Of a stretch of 37,037 nucleotides of DNA, positions 16,550 to 25,878 are shown piece after piece. How positions within the stretch are numbered: position 1 is the stretch's first letter; every line of letters starts with the position of its first letter. Both the position numbers and the translations under genes were made by a program. The stretch spans positions 1 through 37,037 of the forward strand of contig VSNQ01000032.1 in NCBI GenBank assembly GCA_009774395.1, in the 5' to 3' direction. This stretch comes from Lachnospiraceae bacterium (GTDB taxonomy: Bacteria; Bacillota; Clostridia; Lachnospirales; Lachnospiraceae). The notes beneath the pieces were generated by a model that was not told the origin of the DNA, made no database searches, and saw nothing but the letters and a program-made list of their open reading frames with translations.

Positions 16550-17269
16550 CTACGACACAACAGCAACCATGCTGTGCCTTACCACACTATCGCGGTAGGT
16601 ATAACCTTTTTGTAATTCCTGCGCAATAATACCAGATTCATACTCCTCGCTCTCCACCTGCATCACTGCATTGTGCAAATCGGGATTAAATTCACAGCCA
16701 ACAGCTTCAATCGGCTTTACTTCCAGCTTTTCTAATTCGGTCATCAACTGTTTATATACCATATTCATGCCTTCTGCAAAGGGCTGTTTCCTTTCTTCCT
16801 CTGTAAGCCCTGCAAGCCCACGTTCAAAGTTATCCACTACAGGAAGGATTTTTTCCACGACACTCTTTGCACCAGTTTCAAACATTGCGGATTTCTCTTT
16901 CTCTGTGCGCTTGCGGAAATTATCAAACTCTGCCATTTGCCGTTTTACACGATCTTCTAACTCATCCACTTTTTCCTGAAGCTTGTTTGGTTTCTTTTCC
17001 TTGCCTAAAAATGATTTCTTTTTTGCTTTCTTGTCACCATTTTCCATCTGTTCTCCTGCGCTTTCGTCCTCCGTCTTGTCGTCATTATTTGTGTCATTTT
17101 CTATAGAAGCTTCGTTTTCTAAAGAATCTGGTTCTGAAGTATCTGCATCGGATTCTTTAGGCTCTGTCTGATTTTCTGCTGCTTCCTTGGACTCATTTCC
17201 TTCGGGAGTGGTATTGTCATCTGGCTTATTTTCGTCTAAATCTTGTTCGTTGCGCTCCTTTTCTTCCAC
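16550..17269 (-). CDS. grpE: Nucleotide exchange factor GrpE
   Basis: A 239-residue DnaK nucleotide exchange factor. The first 100 residues or so are a low-complexity acidic region rich in E, D, N and S, longer than in Bacillus GrpE. It is followed by the coiled coil (KLQEKVDELEDRVKRQMAEF, DNFRKRTEKEK) and the C-terminal beta domain with NPDLHNAVMQVESEEYESG and GYTYRDSVVRHSMVAV. The start is GTG at 17269 with AAAGGAAG upstream. A nearby ATG is out of frame. The gene lies between hrcA and dnaK. Confidence 0.95.
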   Translation of the reverse strand: MEEKERNEQDLDENKPDDNTTPEGNESKEAAENQTEPKESDADTSEPDSLENEASIENDTNNDDKTEDESAGEQMENGDKKAKKKSFLGKEKKPNKLQEKVDELEDRVKRQMAEFDNFRKRTEKEKSAMFETGAKSVVEKILPVVDNFERGLAGLTEEERKQPFAEGMNMVYKQLMTELEKLEVKPIEAVGCEFNPDLHNAVMQVESEEYESGIIAQELQKGYTYRDSVVRHSMVAVVS

Positions 17270-17295
17270 GTTTCATCGTCTTCCTTTCTTTATAT

Positions 17296-18366
17296 TTATA
17301 ATTGGGAATGCTCATCTGCCGTCTTTTTATAGATGGTGTCGAGCTGGCTTTTTAACGTCTTTAATGTATTGATTACCTTGTCATAATCCATACGCCTAGG
17401 GCCGATAATTCCAATCGTACCCTTCATTCCTTCTTCCAATTCATAAGTCGCTGTCACGACGCTGCAATCCTTCATAGTCTTTACAGGCGTTTCATTGCCG
17501 ATATAAACCTGAATCCCTGTTTGATTCTCTTCGGTCAGCGTTTCCTGTACGAATTCTGTCAAAAGCTGTTTTTCCTCAAACGTGTTAATTAACTCGCTTG
17601 CCCTCTGATTATCCGATAATTCTGGATATTTAAAAATATTGTTGGCACCGCTGGTATAGATTTCGATATTTTCATTATCTCTAACCATTGCCGCAACCGC
17701 ATCCATTACTTCTGCAATAACGCCCTCGTAAATGCCCGCCTGCTGCTTTAACTGCGAAATCATGGCAAGATTAATCTCCTCTATCGAAAGACCATTTAAG
17801 TTGGTATTCAGCAGGATATTGAGTTTGAGCAGCATTTCATCATCTAGCGGCTCTTCCAATGTAATCATGGTATTCTTAATCATATTCCCTTCGACTACTA
17901 TGGTCGTTAATATCCGCCGTTCCTCTACCCTTGACAACTGAATACATTTAAGTTTACTGCCTCTGCCCCGTGGCGCGGAAATCATTGTCGCGTAATTGGT
18001 ATTCGCAGCCAGCATTTTCGCCATCTGCTTTAAAATGGATTCCATTTTATCCTCACGTTCCAAAAGCATCTGCTTCATCTCGCGGACTTCCTGCGTCGCT
18101 TGGTTTAGCTGCTCCTCTTTTTCCAGCATCATTTGGTCTACATACAGACGGTAGCCCTTATCAGAAGGAATGCGCCCCGCTGATGTATGTGGCTGGAGAA
18201 TATACCCCAGTTCCTCCAAATCGGACATCTCATTGCGTATGGTAGCAGAACTTAGATTTAAGTCTGTATACTTGGAAATTGTTCTGCTTCCCACCGGCTC
18301 CCCTGTTTCCAGATAATTACGGATAATCGCCTGTAGAATTTTAAGCTTCCGCTCGTCTAAGTCCAA
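17296..18366 (-). CDS. hrcA: Heat-inducible transcription repressor HrcA
   Basis: A 356-residue HrcA, which binds CIRCE and represses the groE and dnaK operons. The N-terminal winged helix (KLKILQAIIRNYLETGEPVG, SSATIRNEMSDLEELGYI) and HTSAGRIPSDKGYRLYVD are conserved. The C-terminal GAF-like part carries IGPRRMDYDKVINTLK. I choose TTG at 18366, preceded by GGAAGG. The open frame extends to an ATG at 18429, but that ATG lies inside CIRCE and the extra 21 residues are not family-like. Confidence 0.93.
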   Translation of the reverse strand: MDLDERKLKILQAIIRNYLETGEPVGSRTISKYTDLNLSSATIRNEMSDLEELGYILQPHTSAGRIPSDKGYRLYVDQMMLEKEEQLNQATQEVREMKQMLLEREDKMESILKQMAKMLAANTNYATMISAPRGRGSKLKCIQLSRVEERRILTTIVVEGNMIKNTMITLEEPLDDEMLLKLNILLNTNLNGLSIEEINLAMISQLKQQAGIYEGVIAEVMDAVAAMVRDNENIEIYTSGANNIFKYPELSDNQRASELINTFEEKQLLTEFVQETLTEENQTGIQVYIGNETPVKTMKDCSVVTATYELEEGMKGTIGIIGPRRMDYDKVINTLKTLKSQLDTIYKKTADEHSQL

Positions 18367-18418
18367 GCTGCCACCTTCCTTTCTATCTGTCCATCCGTTT
18401 GCCGCTGTTTTTATTTTA

Positions 18419-18445
18419 TTAGCACTCATATTTATGGAGTGCTAA
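18419..18445. promoter_or_regulatory. CIRCE operator (HrcA binding site)
   Basis: TTAGCACTC (18419-18427), nine bases, then GAGTGCTAA (18437-18445): a perfect CIRCE inverted repeat. It lies between the promoter and hrcA, predicting autoregulation of the whole hrcA-grpE-dnaK-dnaJ operon. Confidence 0.97.
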
Positions 18446-18459
18446 CATCTACATATAAT

Positions 18460-18488
18460 AAATTACTACTTTCATATTTTATTGTCAA
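18460..18488 (-). promoter_or_regulatory. Sigma-A promoter of the hrcA operon
   Basis: On the minus strand TTGACA (18483-18488), a 17-base spacer, and TAATTT (18460-18465). CIRCE begins 14 bases downstream, the usual position for HrcA repression. Confidence 0.8.
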
Positions 18489-18561
18489 CATTCTTTTTCA
18501 TTTTATTTATTAATTAATTATAAAACCGGAGAAAAATAGGGCAAAAGATGCATAAAATTGA

Positions 18562-18582
18562 GTAGGGAATCTGTTTCCCTAC
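18562..18582 (-). terminator. Candidate terminator hairpin after the ybaK region
   Basis: GTAGGGAA pairs with TTCCCTAC around a short loop. On the minus strand it is followed by TCAATTTTA. It lies between the decayed gene end at 18641 and the hrcA promoter, so it probably ends minus-strand transcripts from ybaK. Confidence 0.5.
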
Positions 18583-18640
18583 CCATTACTTCAAGAATAT
18601 ATGAAATGTTTAAACGATTTTATCGAACATTAGTTTTCTT

Positions 18641-18748
18641 TTAGACAACTGCTTCAATAATTGTTTTATTATCTATCCGCAGTTCCTTGATACCTTGCTG
18701 CTTTTTCTGATTAAAATTAAGTATCAAAGCTGCATCATTTTTGTTAAA
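18641..18748 (-). pseudogene. C-terminal remnant of an AAA-ATPase/DUF1703 gene
   Basis: Reading the minus strand directly after the ybaK stop, in the same frame, gives FNKNDAALILNFNQKKQQG, then IKELRIDNKTIIEAVV and a stop. This matches the usual end of DUF1703 (PD-(D/E)XK) nuclease domains of AAA-ATPase-like proteins, whose C-termini read roughly SFNFNKKK..GVKEI..GDK.I.EAVV. It also matches the last residues of the gene at 26917-28119 (KMIIEAVV). Only about 35 codons survive, so it is a fragment of a lost gene copy. Confidence 0.7.
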
Positions 18749-19219
18749 TTACGATAATAATTTGCAAACGTCAACCCATTCCTGATATCCAGAATAGTTT
18801 TCCAACTCTGATATGTTCAGTTCAATTGCGCTGTTACTGCTGCCGCAGGCTGGAAATACTGTTTCAAAACGTTTCAGTGATTCATCAAGATAAATCGTAA
18901 CTCCCTCACAAACCGCAAACGGGCAGACGCCGCCGACCGCATGCCCCACTAAGGTTTCTGCCTCCTCTGGCGTAAGCATCTTTGCTTTTGTTCCAAACTT
19001 TGCTTTATATTTTGGATTATCAATCTTTGCATCGCCTGCGGTTACGATTAAGACGGGATTTCCCTCCACCATAAAAGAAAGCGTTTTCGCAATTCTGCAC
19101 GGCTCACAATGTAGCGCCTGCGCCGCCAATTCTACGGTTGCGCTCGATACCGTAAACTCTTGTATCCTGTCAGCCATATTGTACGTTTTAAAATATTCTT
19201 TCACTTTTTCTATTGCCAT
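18749..19219 (-). CDS. YbaK/EbsC family aminoacyl-tRNA editing protein
   Basis: A 156-residue protein of the YbaK/ProX fold, which hydrolyses mischarged tRNA such as Cys-tRNA-Pro or Ala-tRNA-Pro. Conserved features are SSATVELAAQALHCEPCRIAKTL, a lysine in the active-site region, KLTP-like KMLTPEEAETLVGHAVGG, and VCPFAV. Substrate cannot be assigned from sequence alone. ATG at 19219 has GGAGG nine bases upstream. The open frame to 19393 runs through a hairpin region and is not family-like. Confidence 0.85.
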   Translation of the reverse strand: MAIEKVKEYFKTYNMADRIQEFTVSSATVELAAQALHCEPCRIAKTLSFMVEGNPVLIVTAGDAKIDNPKYKAKFGTKAKMLTPEEAETLVGHAVGGVCPFAVCEGVTIYLDESLKRFETVFPACGSSNSAIELNISELENYSGYQEWVDVCKLLS

Positions 19220-19350
19220 ACCATCTATCCTCCATACCACCTTAGGAACTATTAAAGAATCCATCTTTTCATCTGGCTTATCGCGCACAGCCGCACAAAG
19301 GAAAATTGGGACTTCAGCGGCATACTTCCTCTGTGGGGGCTGCATACAAT

Positions 19351-19384
19351 AGAGTGCCACAAGGCAGCCGCCTTCTGACACTCT
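19351..19384. other. Hairpin downstream of the alpha-galactosidase gene
   Basis: AGAGTG/CACTCT is the outer stem (19351-19356, 19379-19384) and AAGGC/GCCTT the inner stem (19361-19365, 19370-19374). It lies about 40 bases past the alpha-galactosidase stop. There is no strong T run, so terminator function is uncertain. Confidence 0.5.
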
Positions 19385-19422
19385 TACAGTCATGTTTTAT
19401 CTATCAAAACAATTTTTCTTTC

Positions 19423-21627
19423 TTATACTGCTTTCAGCTCGATCAACACCGACCTAAAATCTCCCCACGGATTTGGCACCAGCAGTCCGGCTTTCATTAG
19501 GGTATCGCCGCTGTACACTTTTGGTTCTACTTTTTCATCATTTACAAATTGTACCTGATAGCGTGTATCAACTTCCAGTCCCTTTAGCAGAATGCGCTTT
19601 GACTTAAAGTTCGCACGATTCAAAACTTGAACATAAGTTACAAGCGACTGCTGCTTATCCTCGCTAACGACCTGCCAGCAATCAAACTTATGATTCTGTG
19701 CACAAGAAGCAATGCGATAATAGTCGCCCTCACGTACCAAATCATTATACTTATGATACATTGCAACCTGCGCTGGAATCATATCGCGATCTTCCTGCGG
19801 TATCTTTGTTACATCCAATTCATACCCAAAAGTTCCTGCTAAGGCAACAATTCCTCTTGTTTCAAACGGCGTCACTCTTCCCACAGTATGATTCGGACAG
19901 TCTGACACATGAGCGCCCATTGTTGACAGCGGATAAATCAGCGCCGTTCCCTCTTGTATCTCCAAACGCTCAATGGGATCGGTATCATCCGAACACCATA
20001 TCTGCGGACTAAAATAAAGCATACCTGGGTCGAAACGCGCACCGCCGCCGGAACAGTTTTCTAACAGCAAATGCGGGAATTCTTTTACCAATCTGCCCTG
20101 CATTTCATAGACTGCAAGTACATACCTGTGATAAAGTTCACCTTGTCTGTCCGCTGGCAAAGATAAACTGCCAAGATCGGAAAGCTGGCGGTTCATATCC
20201 CATTTTACATACTCAATATTGGCACTGCGGAGCACATTTGCCACCATTTCATAGATATAGTCCACTACCTCTTTCCTTGATAAATCAAGGACATACTGCT
20301 GACGGGATTCTGTTGCTGGTCTGTTGGGAATCGCAATTGCCCAGTCTGGATGCGCACGGTAAAGATCAGAATCTGGTGAAATCATTTCTGGTTCAAACCA
20401 GATGCCAAATTTCATTCCAAGCTTATTTACCTCATCCACCAGGTACTTTAGACCACCATTAATCTTTTCCTCATTTACTTTCCAATCGCCGAGTGCACAG
20501 TTGTCGCTGCTACGCTTTCCAAACCAGCCGTCATCCATAACAAGCATCTCAATGCCAAGTTTTGAAGCTTCCTTTGCAATCGACAGTAGTTTTTCCGTAT
20601 TAAAATCAAAATATGTTGCCTCCCAGTTATTAATTAATATCGGGCGCTTTTTGTCTTTGTACTCCCCACGGATTAAATGCTTCTTATATAATTTATGAAA
20701 CGTGCCAGTCATCGCATCCAGCCCTTGATCAGTATAAACCATTACCACTTCCGGCGCTTGAAAGCTTTCACCAGCTTCCAACTTCCAGCAAAAATGTTCT
20801 GGATGAATCCCCATAGACATCCGCACCAGATCAAACTGTGAAACCTCTGCCTGTGCACGGAAATTGCCAGAATACACGAAATTCATTGCATACACCTCAC
20901 CGTGTTCCTGTGTTGTGTTCTTATCCACTAACGCCAAAAACGGATGATCTTGGTGGCTGGATTCTCCACGATACGAACTTACGCTTTGAATGCCATATCC
21001 AAGCGCTTTCCGCTGGATATGGCGCTCTCTTGCCCAGCTTCCATGCAGAGAAATCATTTCATAATCACGGTAATCCATATCCAGACACGCGGAAAGCACT
21101 TTCGTTAAATAAAATGCTTCTTTTCCGGTATTTATCACCTTTACGCTTCTTGTAATGGCATCGTTATCTGCAAAAACCGTATACAAAAGTTCCACCTGCA
21201 TTCCAATATACTTGTCCTCGCATACAATCCGCAATGTTGTACACTCCTGTTCACTTCCAAACGTTGCCGGAAGTCCTGCAAGTAATGGCTTACCTGCAAT
21301 AATCTCATGTGATACATAAGCAAGCATAGAGCCAACATGACCGCCCGGCGTCCGGATACTAAAGCAGCTTTCCCGATAATCGCCAAGCCCGCCTGTGGGA
21401 TACTCAAACGGGAAGCAATCATGAAACGAACACCGTTCACGGTTATTCTGGCTTGGCACAAAAGGCGGTTCACCTGTGCGCATTAAATAGGAAGCTTCTG
21501 ATTCCTTTAACCGTTTTCCATAATAAATATGACCAATAAAATTCTCCTCATCCACAATCCCAATCAAATAGCTTGTATGCGGCGTATCCAGCTTAAAAAC
21601 GCGATCTTTTTCATAAAATGTTATCAT
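19423..21627 (-). CDS. Alpha-galactosidase, glycoside hydrolase family 36
   Basis: A 734-residue cytoplasmic GH36 enzyme releasing terminal alpha-1,6-galactose from melibiose, raffinose-type sugars or galactomannan fragments. There is no signal peptide. The N-terminal beta-sandwich (EKDRVFKLDTPHTSYLIGIV) is followed by the TIM barrel. MLVMDDGWFGKR, GDWKVNEEKINGGLKYLVDE and FGIWFEPEMISPDSDLY are diagnostic. The nucleophile is the Asp of EYVKWDMNR and the acid/base lies in CSDDTDPIER. Length is normal for the AgaN/RafA group. ATG at 21627 has AGGAGG five bases upstream; the longer frame to 21696 was rejected. A possible promoter is TTGAAT/TATATT (21702-21707, 21680-21685). The next gene upstream is a chemoreceptor. 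Confidence 0.95.
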   Translation of the reverse strand: MITFYEKDRVFKLDTPHTSYLIGIVDEENFIGHIYYGKRLKESEASYLMRTGEPPFVPSQNNRERCSFHDCFPFEYPTGGLGDYRESCFSIRTPGGHVGSMLAYVSHEIIAGKPLLAGLPATFGSEQECTTLRIVCEDKYIGMQVELLYTVFADNDAITRSVKVINTGKEAFYLTKVLSACLDMDYRDYEMISLHGSWARERHIQRKALGYGIQSVSSYRGESSHQDHPFLALVDKNTTQEHGEVYAMNFVYSGNFRAQAEVSQFDLVRMSMGIHPEHFCWKLEAGESFQAPEVVMVYTDQGLDAMTGTFHKLYKKHLIRGEYKDKKRPILINNWEATYFDFNTEKLLSIAKEASKLGIEMLVMDDGWFGKRSSDNCALGDWKVNEEKINGGLKYLVDEVNKLGMKFGIWFEPEMISPDSDLYRAHPDWAIAIPNRPATESRQQYVLDLSRKEVVDYIYEMVANVLRSANIEYVKWDMNRQLSDLGSLSLPADRQGELYHRYVLAVYEMQGRLVKEFPHLLLENCSGGGARFDPGMLYFSPQIWCSDDTDPIERLEIQEGTALIYPLSTMGAHVSDCPNHTVGRVTPFETRGIVALAGTFGYELDVTKIPQEDRDMIPAQVAMYHKYNDLVREGDYYRIASCAQNHKFDCWQVVSEDKQQSLVTYVQVLNRANFKSKRILLKGLEVDTRYQVQFVNDEKVEPKVYSGDTLMKAGLLVPNPWGDFRSVLIELKAV

Positions 21628-21787
21628 CTTTTCCTCCTGCACTGCGTATAATTTTCCTTGTTTTGCGTTTTGATATCTTAATATATTTTGTTGCACTTTT
21701 TATTCAATTAATACATTACCATATTTTCCCAATAAAATCAATTTTAAAAGCAGGTGCATATTACTCAATTATTAATGCGATGCTGTA

Positions 21788-24217
21788 CTAGCGTGCTAAC
21801 CGGAAGAACTGTATATCCTCCTCAAGCTGTGCGGAAATCGACAGCAATTTCTGTGATTCTTGCAATAATTCTGAAATCGTACTGTTAAGCTGCTGCATTG
21901 CATTGGCAGTTTCTGTTGTAGAAGCTGCATTTTCTTCTGAAATAGCCGAAAGGTTCATCATTATCTGCGATACGGTCACACGCACACGGTTGCAATCTCC
22001 AATTGCATTTTTAATAACTGCTGTTTTATCACGTGACTGTACGATACCTCCCTTAACAATATCAAACTGTTTCTGTGTCTGCGCAAGCTTCTGATTCTGC
22101 TCTGTTGTTGCTTTTTCCACTTCCTCCATAAGCTGCAAGGTATCCTTAAAGTCATGAATTAAGTTAGAAATCACTTGGAATATTGTATTTGCAGAATTAT
22201 TAGACTGATCTGCAAGCTGCTGGATTTCTGACGCCACAACAGCAAAGCCACGTCCTGCATCGCCTGCTCTTGCCGCCTCAATGCTGGCATTCAGCGATAA
22301 AAGGTTTGTCTGATCCGCTATAGAAGAAATCAGTGAAACCGTCTCCTCTATTTCCTTAACAGAATCATTTGTCTTTGTAATCTGATTGGCAATTTTCTGC
22401 ACACTGTCGGTCATATGCTCATTGGATGTACTTAACTCATTGAGTATTTCTACTGCCTCATCGCTTGCCTGCTTCATATGCATTGACGTTTCATCCAACT
22501 CTGTAATATCTGCGTCCATGCTTTCCATTAAATCTCCAAGATGTGCTATCTCATTCGTTGAAGTTTCTACATCTTCCGCCTGCGTTGTTGCCCCTTGTGC
22601 AATCTCTGATACGGAAGAATCAACCAACGCGGAACTTCTCTCCGAATTGCGTGACATTTCTTCTAATTCTGCGCCGCTTTTATTCAATTCCTCACCACAG
22701 GATATTACATCACCAATAACCTCTGAAAGCTTATCCGCCATACGGTTCAGCGAACGCCCACAAGTATCAAATTCATTGCCGTTATCCGTCTTTGCACGCA
22801 CCGATATTTCGCCCTCTGCAATCTGAGAAAGTGTTCCTTTAAACTGCCGGATGCTCTTTTGCACAGAACCGATTACAAACAGGGTCAGTATTACAACAAA
22901 CACTGCACCGACAACAAATACTGTATAAATAATAAAAGACATGGTTGCTTTCTGTGCATTGGTCTGTTCTTCAATCTGCTGACGCACATTGGAAGTAAAA
23001 CCCGTTAAATCCGCGTTAATCGCATTATTCTGAGATTTTATTGATAAAATTTTTTTATCACAATCCACAATTTTCTGCATTGCGTCTGATTTTACCGCCA
23101 GACCAGAAAGCAATGTTTCCGCAACGTTATCCTGTATGGTATAAAGCGGCGCATTTGTGGTTAATTCGGCTAGAAGCGCCTCTATTTCCTCTGGATATGT
23201 ACCTGTATTATTACCTTCTGCCACAAGTTTATTATAATTTTCAACTAAACTATTTAGATTTTCTAAATTCGTTTTAAAATCATATTTGTTGTCAAGCGCA
23301 ATAGAAATACTGATTTCCGGATACTCTGTTTCCTCAAAATAAACATCAAATGTAATATTTTTATAGGAAGTGGTATCGTAATCGGTAACATCCAAGCGAA
23401 TACTTGCTTCCTGCCAGTTCCCGTTAATATTTGCAAATGTTCCTGTAAGTGCGATACAATCCGTACCATTAAATGTTCCTGTATGCAGATTAGAAAGCCC
23501 ATCACCATAAGAACTTTCAAAAACTGTCGTATTTAAGTTGGGAATATCAAATTCTGTATTATCAAAACGTAGATTGGTAATATATGTATTTCCGTTATAT
23601 ACAATTCCATTGCCGCCAAGACGCAGCAGCAATGTATTACGTTTGCTTGTTGCAGGCAGTTCATGATTATAGGTTACTTTTTTATAGCTTGTACCATCAA
23701 TCATAACAGATTCAATCGCCGCAAGATTGGCGTTTGTCCATACTCCATCTGTCCATGTACTCTCCGACTCCATTGCAGAAACTGCTCCAAAAAGATTTTC
23801 GTCTTCCCCAAGATAAGATGCATATATTCCCTCACCTGCCTGAAATCCACGCTCTGCAAGAAGCTTGCGCAGCTCACTTGTATTTTTCATTACGGTTTCC
23901 ACGTCTGTCGAAATACTCTCTAAATCCGCGTTAAAACTCTGCCCCTTGCTATGTTTCAGTGCTTCTTTTGCTGCACTGTCCATTGCATTTAAGTTGGTTT
24001 CAATCGTCTGATAATGCCCTAAATCCAAGTCATATAGAAATGATGTTTCCTGTGTCGTGTTTTCGTTCTGCTTTAAATTGATATTGTTTATATCATTTAA
24101 TACCTGATTGTTGGAATTGTTGCTGTTCATAATATAAATCCCAGTAATCCCCAGAATAACCGTACAGATAATAGATACTGCCCCAAGTAAAATCAGCTTT
24201 GCCTTTATGCTGTTCAT
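21788..24217 (-). CDS. Methyl-accepting chemotaxis protein with beta-rich insert in the external sensor
   Basis: An 809-residue receptor. TM1 is at about 7-29 and TM2 at 426-450, followed by HAMP (about 451-503) and a signalling domain with QTNLLSLNASIEAARAGDAG. The external region is helical at about 50-135 and 313-420. Between these lies a beta-rich, Asn/Thr/Gly-rich insert (about 140-312) whose pattern, for example EASIRLDVTDYDTTSYKNIT followed by FDVYF, resembles galactose-binding-like carbohydrate modules of mannanases. Sugar sensing is inferred, supported by the neighbouring alpha-galactosidase. GAGAGGAG precedes ATG 24217. It begins 30 bases after the GGDEF frame. The TAG stop coincides with a short repeat end (21772-21790). 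Confidence 0.88.
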   Translation of the reverse strand: MNSIKAKLILLGAVSIICTVILGITGIYIMNSNNSNNQVLNDINNINLKQNENTTQETSFLYDLDLGHYQTIETNLNAMDSAAKEALKHSKGQSFNADLESISTDVETVMKNTSELRKLLAERGFQAGEGIYASYLGEDENLFGAVSAMESESTWTDGVWTNANLAAIESVMIDGTSYKKVTYNHELPATSKRNTLLLRLGGNGIVYNGNTYITNLRFDNTEFDIPNLNTTVFESSYGDGLSNLHTGTFNGTDCIALTGTFANINGNWQEASIRLDVTDYDTTSYKNITFDVYFEETEYPEISISIALDNKYDFKTNLENLNSLVENYNKLVAEGNNTGTYPEEIEALLAELTTNAPLYTIQDNVAETLLSGLAVKSDAMQKIVDCDKKILSIKSQNNAINADLTGFTSNVRQQIEEQTNAQKATMSFIIYTVFVVGAVFVVILTLFVIGSVQKSIRQFKGTLSQIAEGEISVRAKTDNGNEFDTCGRSLNRMADKLSEVIGDVISCGEELNKSGAELEEMSRNSERSSALVDSSVSEIAQGATTQAEDVETSTNEIAHLGDLMESMDADITELDETSMHMKQASDEAVEILNELSTSNEHMTDSVQKIANQITKTNDSVKEIEETVSLISSIADQTNLLSLNASIEAARAGDAGRGFAVVASEIQQLADQSNNSANTIFQVISNLIHDFKDTLQLMEEVEKATTEQNQKLAQTQKQFDIVKGGIVQSRDKTAVIKNAIGDCNRVRVTVSQIMMNLSAISEENAASTTETANAMQQLNSTISELLQESQKLLSISAQLEEDIQFFRLAR

Positions 24218-24247
24218 GATGTAAACTCCTCTCTGAATTGTTGCTTT

Positions 24248-25240
24248 TTACCCTTTTGCCACTGTCTTCTCTTTATGCTGTTTTTCCTCGTAAAGTTTCC
24301 CGTCCGCTAAGTTTAATGCTTCCTTTAAGCCAATTTCCGCTTTAGCAGAAATCAAACAGGTTCCTGCTGATACCGTAATATTATACGGCTTGGTACTTGT
24401 CCGGTTATACTGCCGAAATCCCTTGTAAATTTCCTCGATAAAAGCGTGTTCCCCCCTTTCTATCGGATATTCCATAATAATAGCAAATTCATCTCCGCCA
24501 ACTCTTCCGGCAATTCCGCCCTTTGTTGCTTGGATAAGCTGCTCACTAATCACTTTGATAGAAAAATCTCCTTCATCATGTCCATAACGATCATTTACAA
24601 TCTTTAGATTATTCATATCAATATAAGCAACAAGTGTTCTCTTTCCCGCCCTTTGGTTGCGCTGCAAAATTTCCTTGGCAGCATCCATAAAACCTCTGCG
24701 GTTTAAAATACCTGTTAACGCGTCAGATTTTGACAAAGTATCCAATGCAATATTGTTTTCTTTTAATGTAATCAAACTTTCCTCAAGCTGGCTCTGAATA
24801 ACCGCATTTGCCTTTAACAGTTCGATTACCTTAATCGCCGATCCAAATTGATATGTTAGAAATTCGCCATTTTCAAACACTTTTTCTGTCATATCACATA
24901 ATATCACCCCATAAAGCATTTCATTAGAAAACAGCGGAAGCAGTACCTGCGTCCTGACAGTTTGTTCTCCCTCCAATTCTGCGGGGCAAAACAATTCCGA
25001 TATACTTCTTTTTTGACGTGTTGCCAATATTGTTTCCGTCTTTCCGCCACGCAGCACCGCTTTTAGCAGCATTTTATCGGGCAGTATAATTTTTTCCTTT
25101 TCTAAATGCATTATTGGTTTTGTAAAGACATAGATTGCTGCATTCTGAATATCCAGCCAGCTAAGATTTTCCAAAAGCACAGCATAACTCTGATCCGTTC
25201 CTTTCTCAAACTGCATACTGTCCTTAACAAACAATTTCAT
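24248..25240 (-). CDS. GGDEF diguanylate cyclase part of a broken sugar-binding/GGDEF gene
   Basis: A 330-residue open frame with a GAF-like N-terminal part (about 1-140), a short coiled coil, and a GGDEF domain with an intact GGDEF motif at 248-252 (RVGGDEFAI) and SDALTGILNRRGF at its start. Cyclase activity looks possible; no RxxD inhibitory site precedes the motif. It continues in the same frame as 25247-25756, separated only by a TAG and two codons (EERK-stop-YTMKLF). The most likely history is a nonsense mutation in one long gene. A GGAGGA lies too far upstream of ATG 25240 to be a convincing ribosome site, so expression as a separate protein is doubtful. Confidence 0.8.
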   Translation of the reverse strand: MKLFVKDSMQFEKGTDQSYAVLLENLSWLDIQNAAIYVFTKPIMHLEKEKIILPDKMLLKAVLRGGKTETILATRQKRSISELFCPAELEGEQTVRTQVLLPLFSNEMLYGVILCDMTEKVFENGEFLTYQFGSAIKVIELLKANAVIQSQLEESLITLKENNIALDTLSKSDALTGILNRRGFMDAAKEILQRNQRAGKRTLVAYIDMNNLKIVNDRYGHDEGDFSIKVISEQLIQATKGGIAGRVGGDEFAIIMEYPIERGEHAFIEEIYKGFRQYNRTSTKPYNITVSAGTCLISAKAEIGLKEALNLADGKLYEEKQHKEKTVAKG

Positions 25241-25246
25241 CGTATA

Positions 25247-25756
25247 CTACTTACGTTCCTCCTCCTCGCACATCCGCACAAAACGCTGTTCCAGCGACAT
25301 TACAATTTTGCGGTATACCATAAAGAAAAAACTGGTCGATGATTCCTTATAAAAGCCTTCTTTTTCTTTGCTAAACCAATTATGCATTTGTTCCACATAT
25401 GTAAGGAAGCGCCCCACATCTGCATATTCCAGCGCTTGATATCCCAAAAATACATCTAACAGACGCAATATCTCATTTCTCTGCGCAGTGCTGCTCTCCC
25501 CCAATTCATACGATGTAATTACAGACTCCATTAACTGATAGAAAATCTGACGAATACTTTTAATGTCCTCATAAAACTCCTCACTCTCATAACGGTAGAA
25601 AATTTTATCAAACAGCGCATTAATATGCTCTTTATCAAACAAATTCAACGATTCTCCATCCACATCATTGATTCCGCCAAAAGAATCACGCCGAATAAAT
25701 CGTGCGGGAAGCACTTCCGACTGCACCGTTTCACCCTCCAGCATCCGAAGCACCAT
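25247..25756 (-). pseudogene. Middle part of the broken sugar-binding/GGDEF gene
   Basis: The frame in fact runs from about 25782 and starts KLGKIGLSMVLRMLEGE, the usual C-terminal helix of a LacI-type sugar-binding domain, then continues into a helical linker (about 40-169). It has no start of its own. It is in the same frame as the upstream fragment (25820-26647) and the downstream GGDEF frame, from which it is cut off by a palindromic insertion and a TAG codon respectively. Confidence 0.85.
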
Positions 25757-25781
25757 TGAAAGCCCAATTTTGCCAAGCTTA

Positions 25782-25878
25782 TAGTAAACGAATTATACCT
25801 TTGCGTTTTGCATCCAAATCTAATTGAATACACAGCAGATACAAAAAGTCAAAACGCAAATACAAAATGCGCTTACTA
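25782..25878. mobile_element. 97-bp palindromic MITE (element C) inserted in the sugar-binding/GGDEF gene
   Basis: The ends are imperfect inverted repeats of about 30 bp: TAGTAAACGAATTATACC... at 25782 and, inverted from 25878, TAGTAAGCGCATTTTGTA.... Both arms continue into TTTGCGTTTTG. The element is flanked by TA at 25780-25781 and 25879-25880. Removing the element and one TA (99 bp) joins the gene as WTDHA-KLGKIGLS with no stop. It has no open frame of its own. TA duplication suggests mobilisation by an IS630/Tc1-mariner-type transposase in trans. Confidence 0.92.

Noticed and set aside
18367..18429. HrcA start inside CIRCE
   Set aside because: The ATG is part of the operator, and TTG 18366 with GGAAGG fits the family start.
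21660..21675. Second copy of element C upstream of the alpha-galactosidase (shared TTGCGTTTTG)
   Set aside because: Only about ten bases match, and no inverted partner or TA-flanked end was found.
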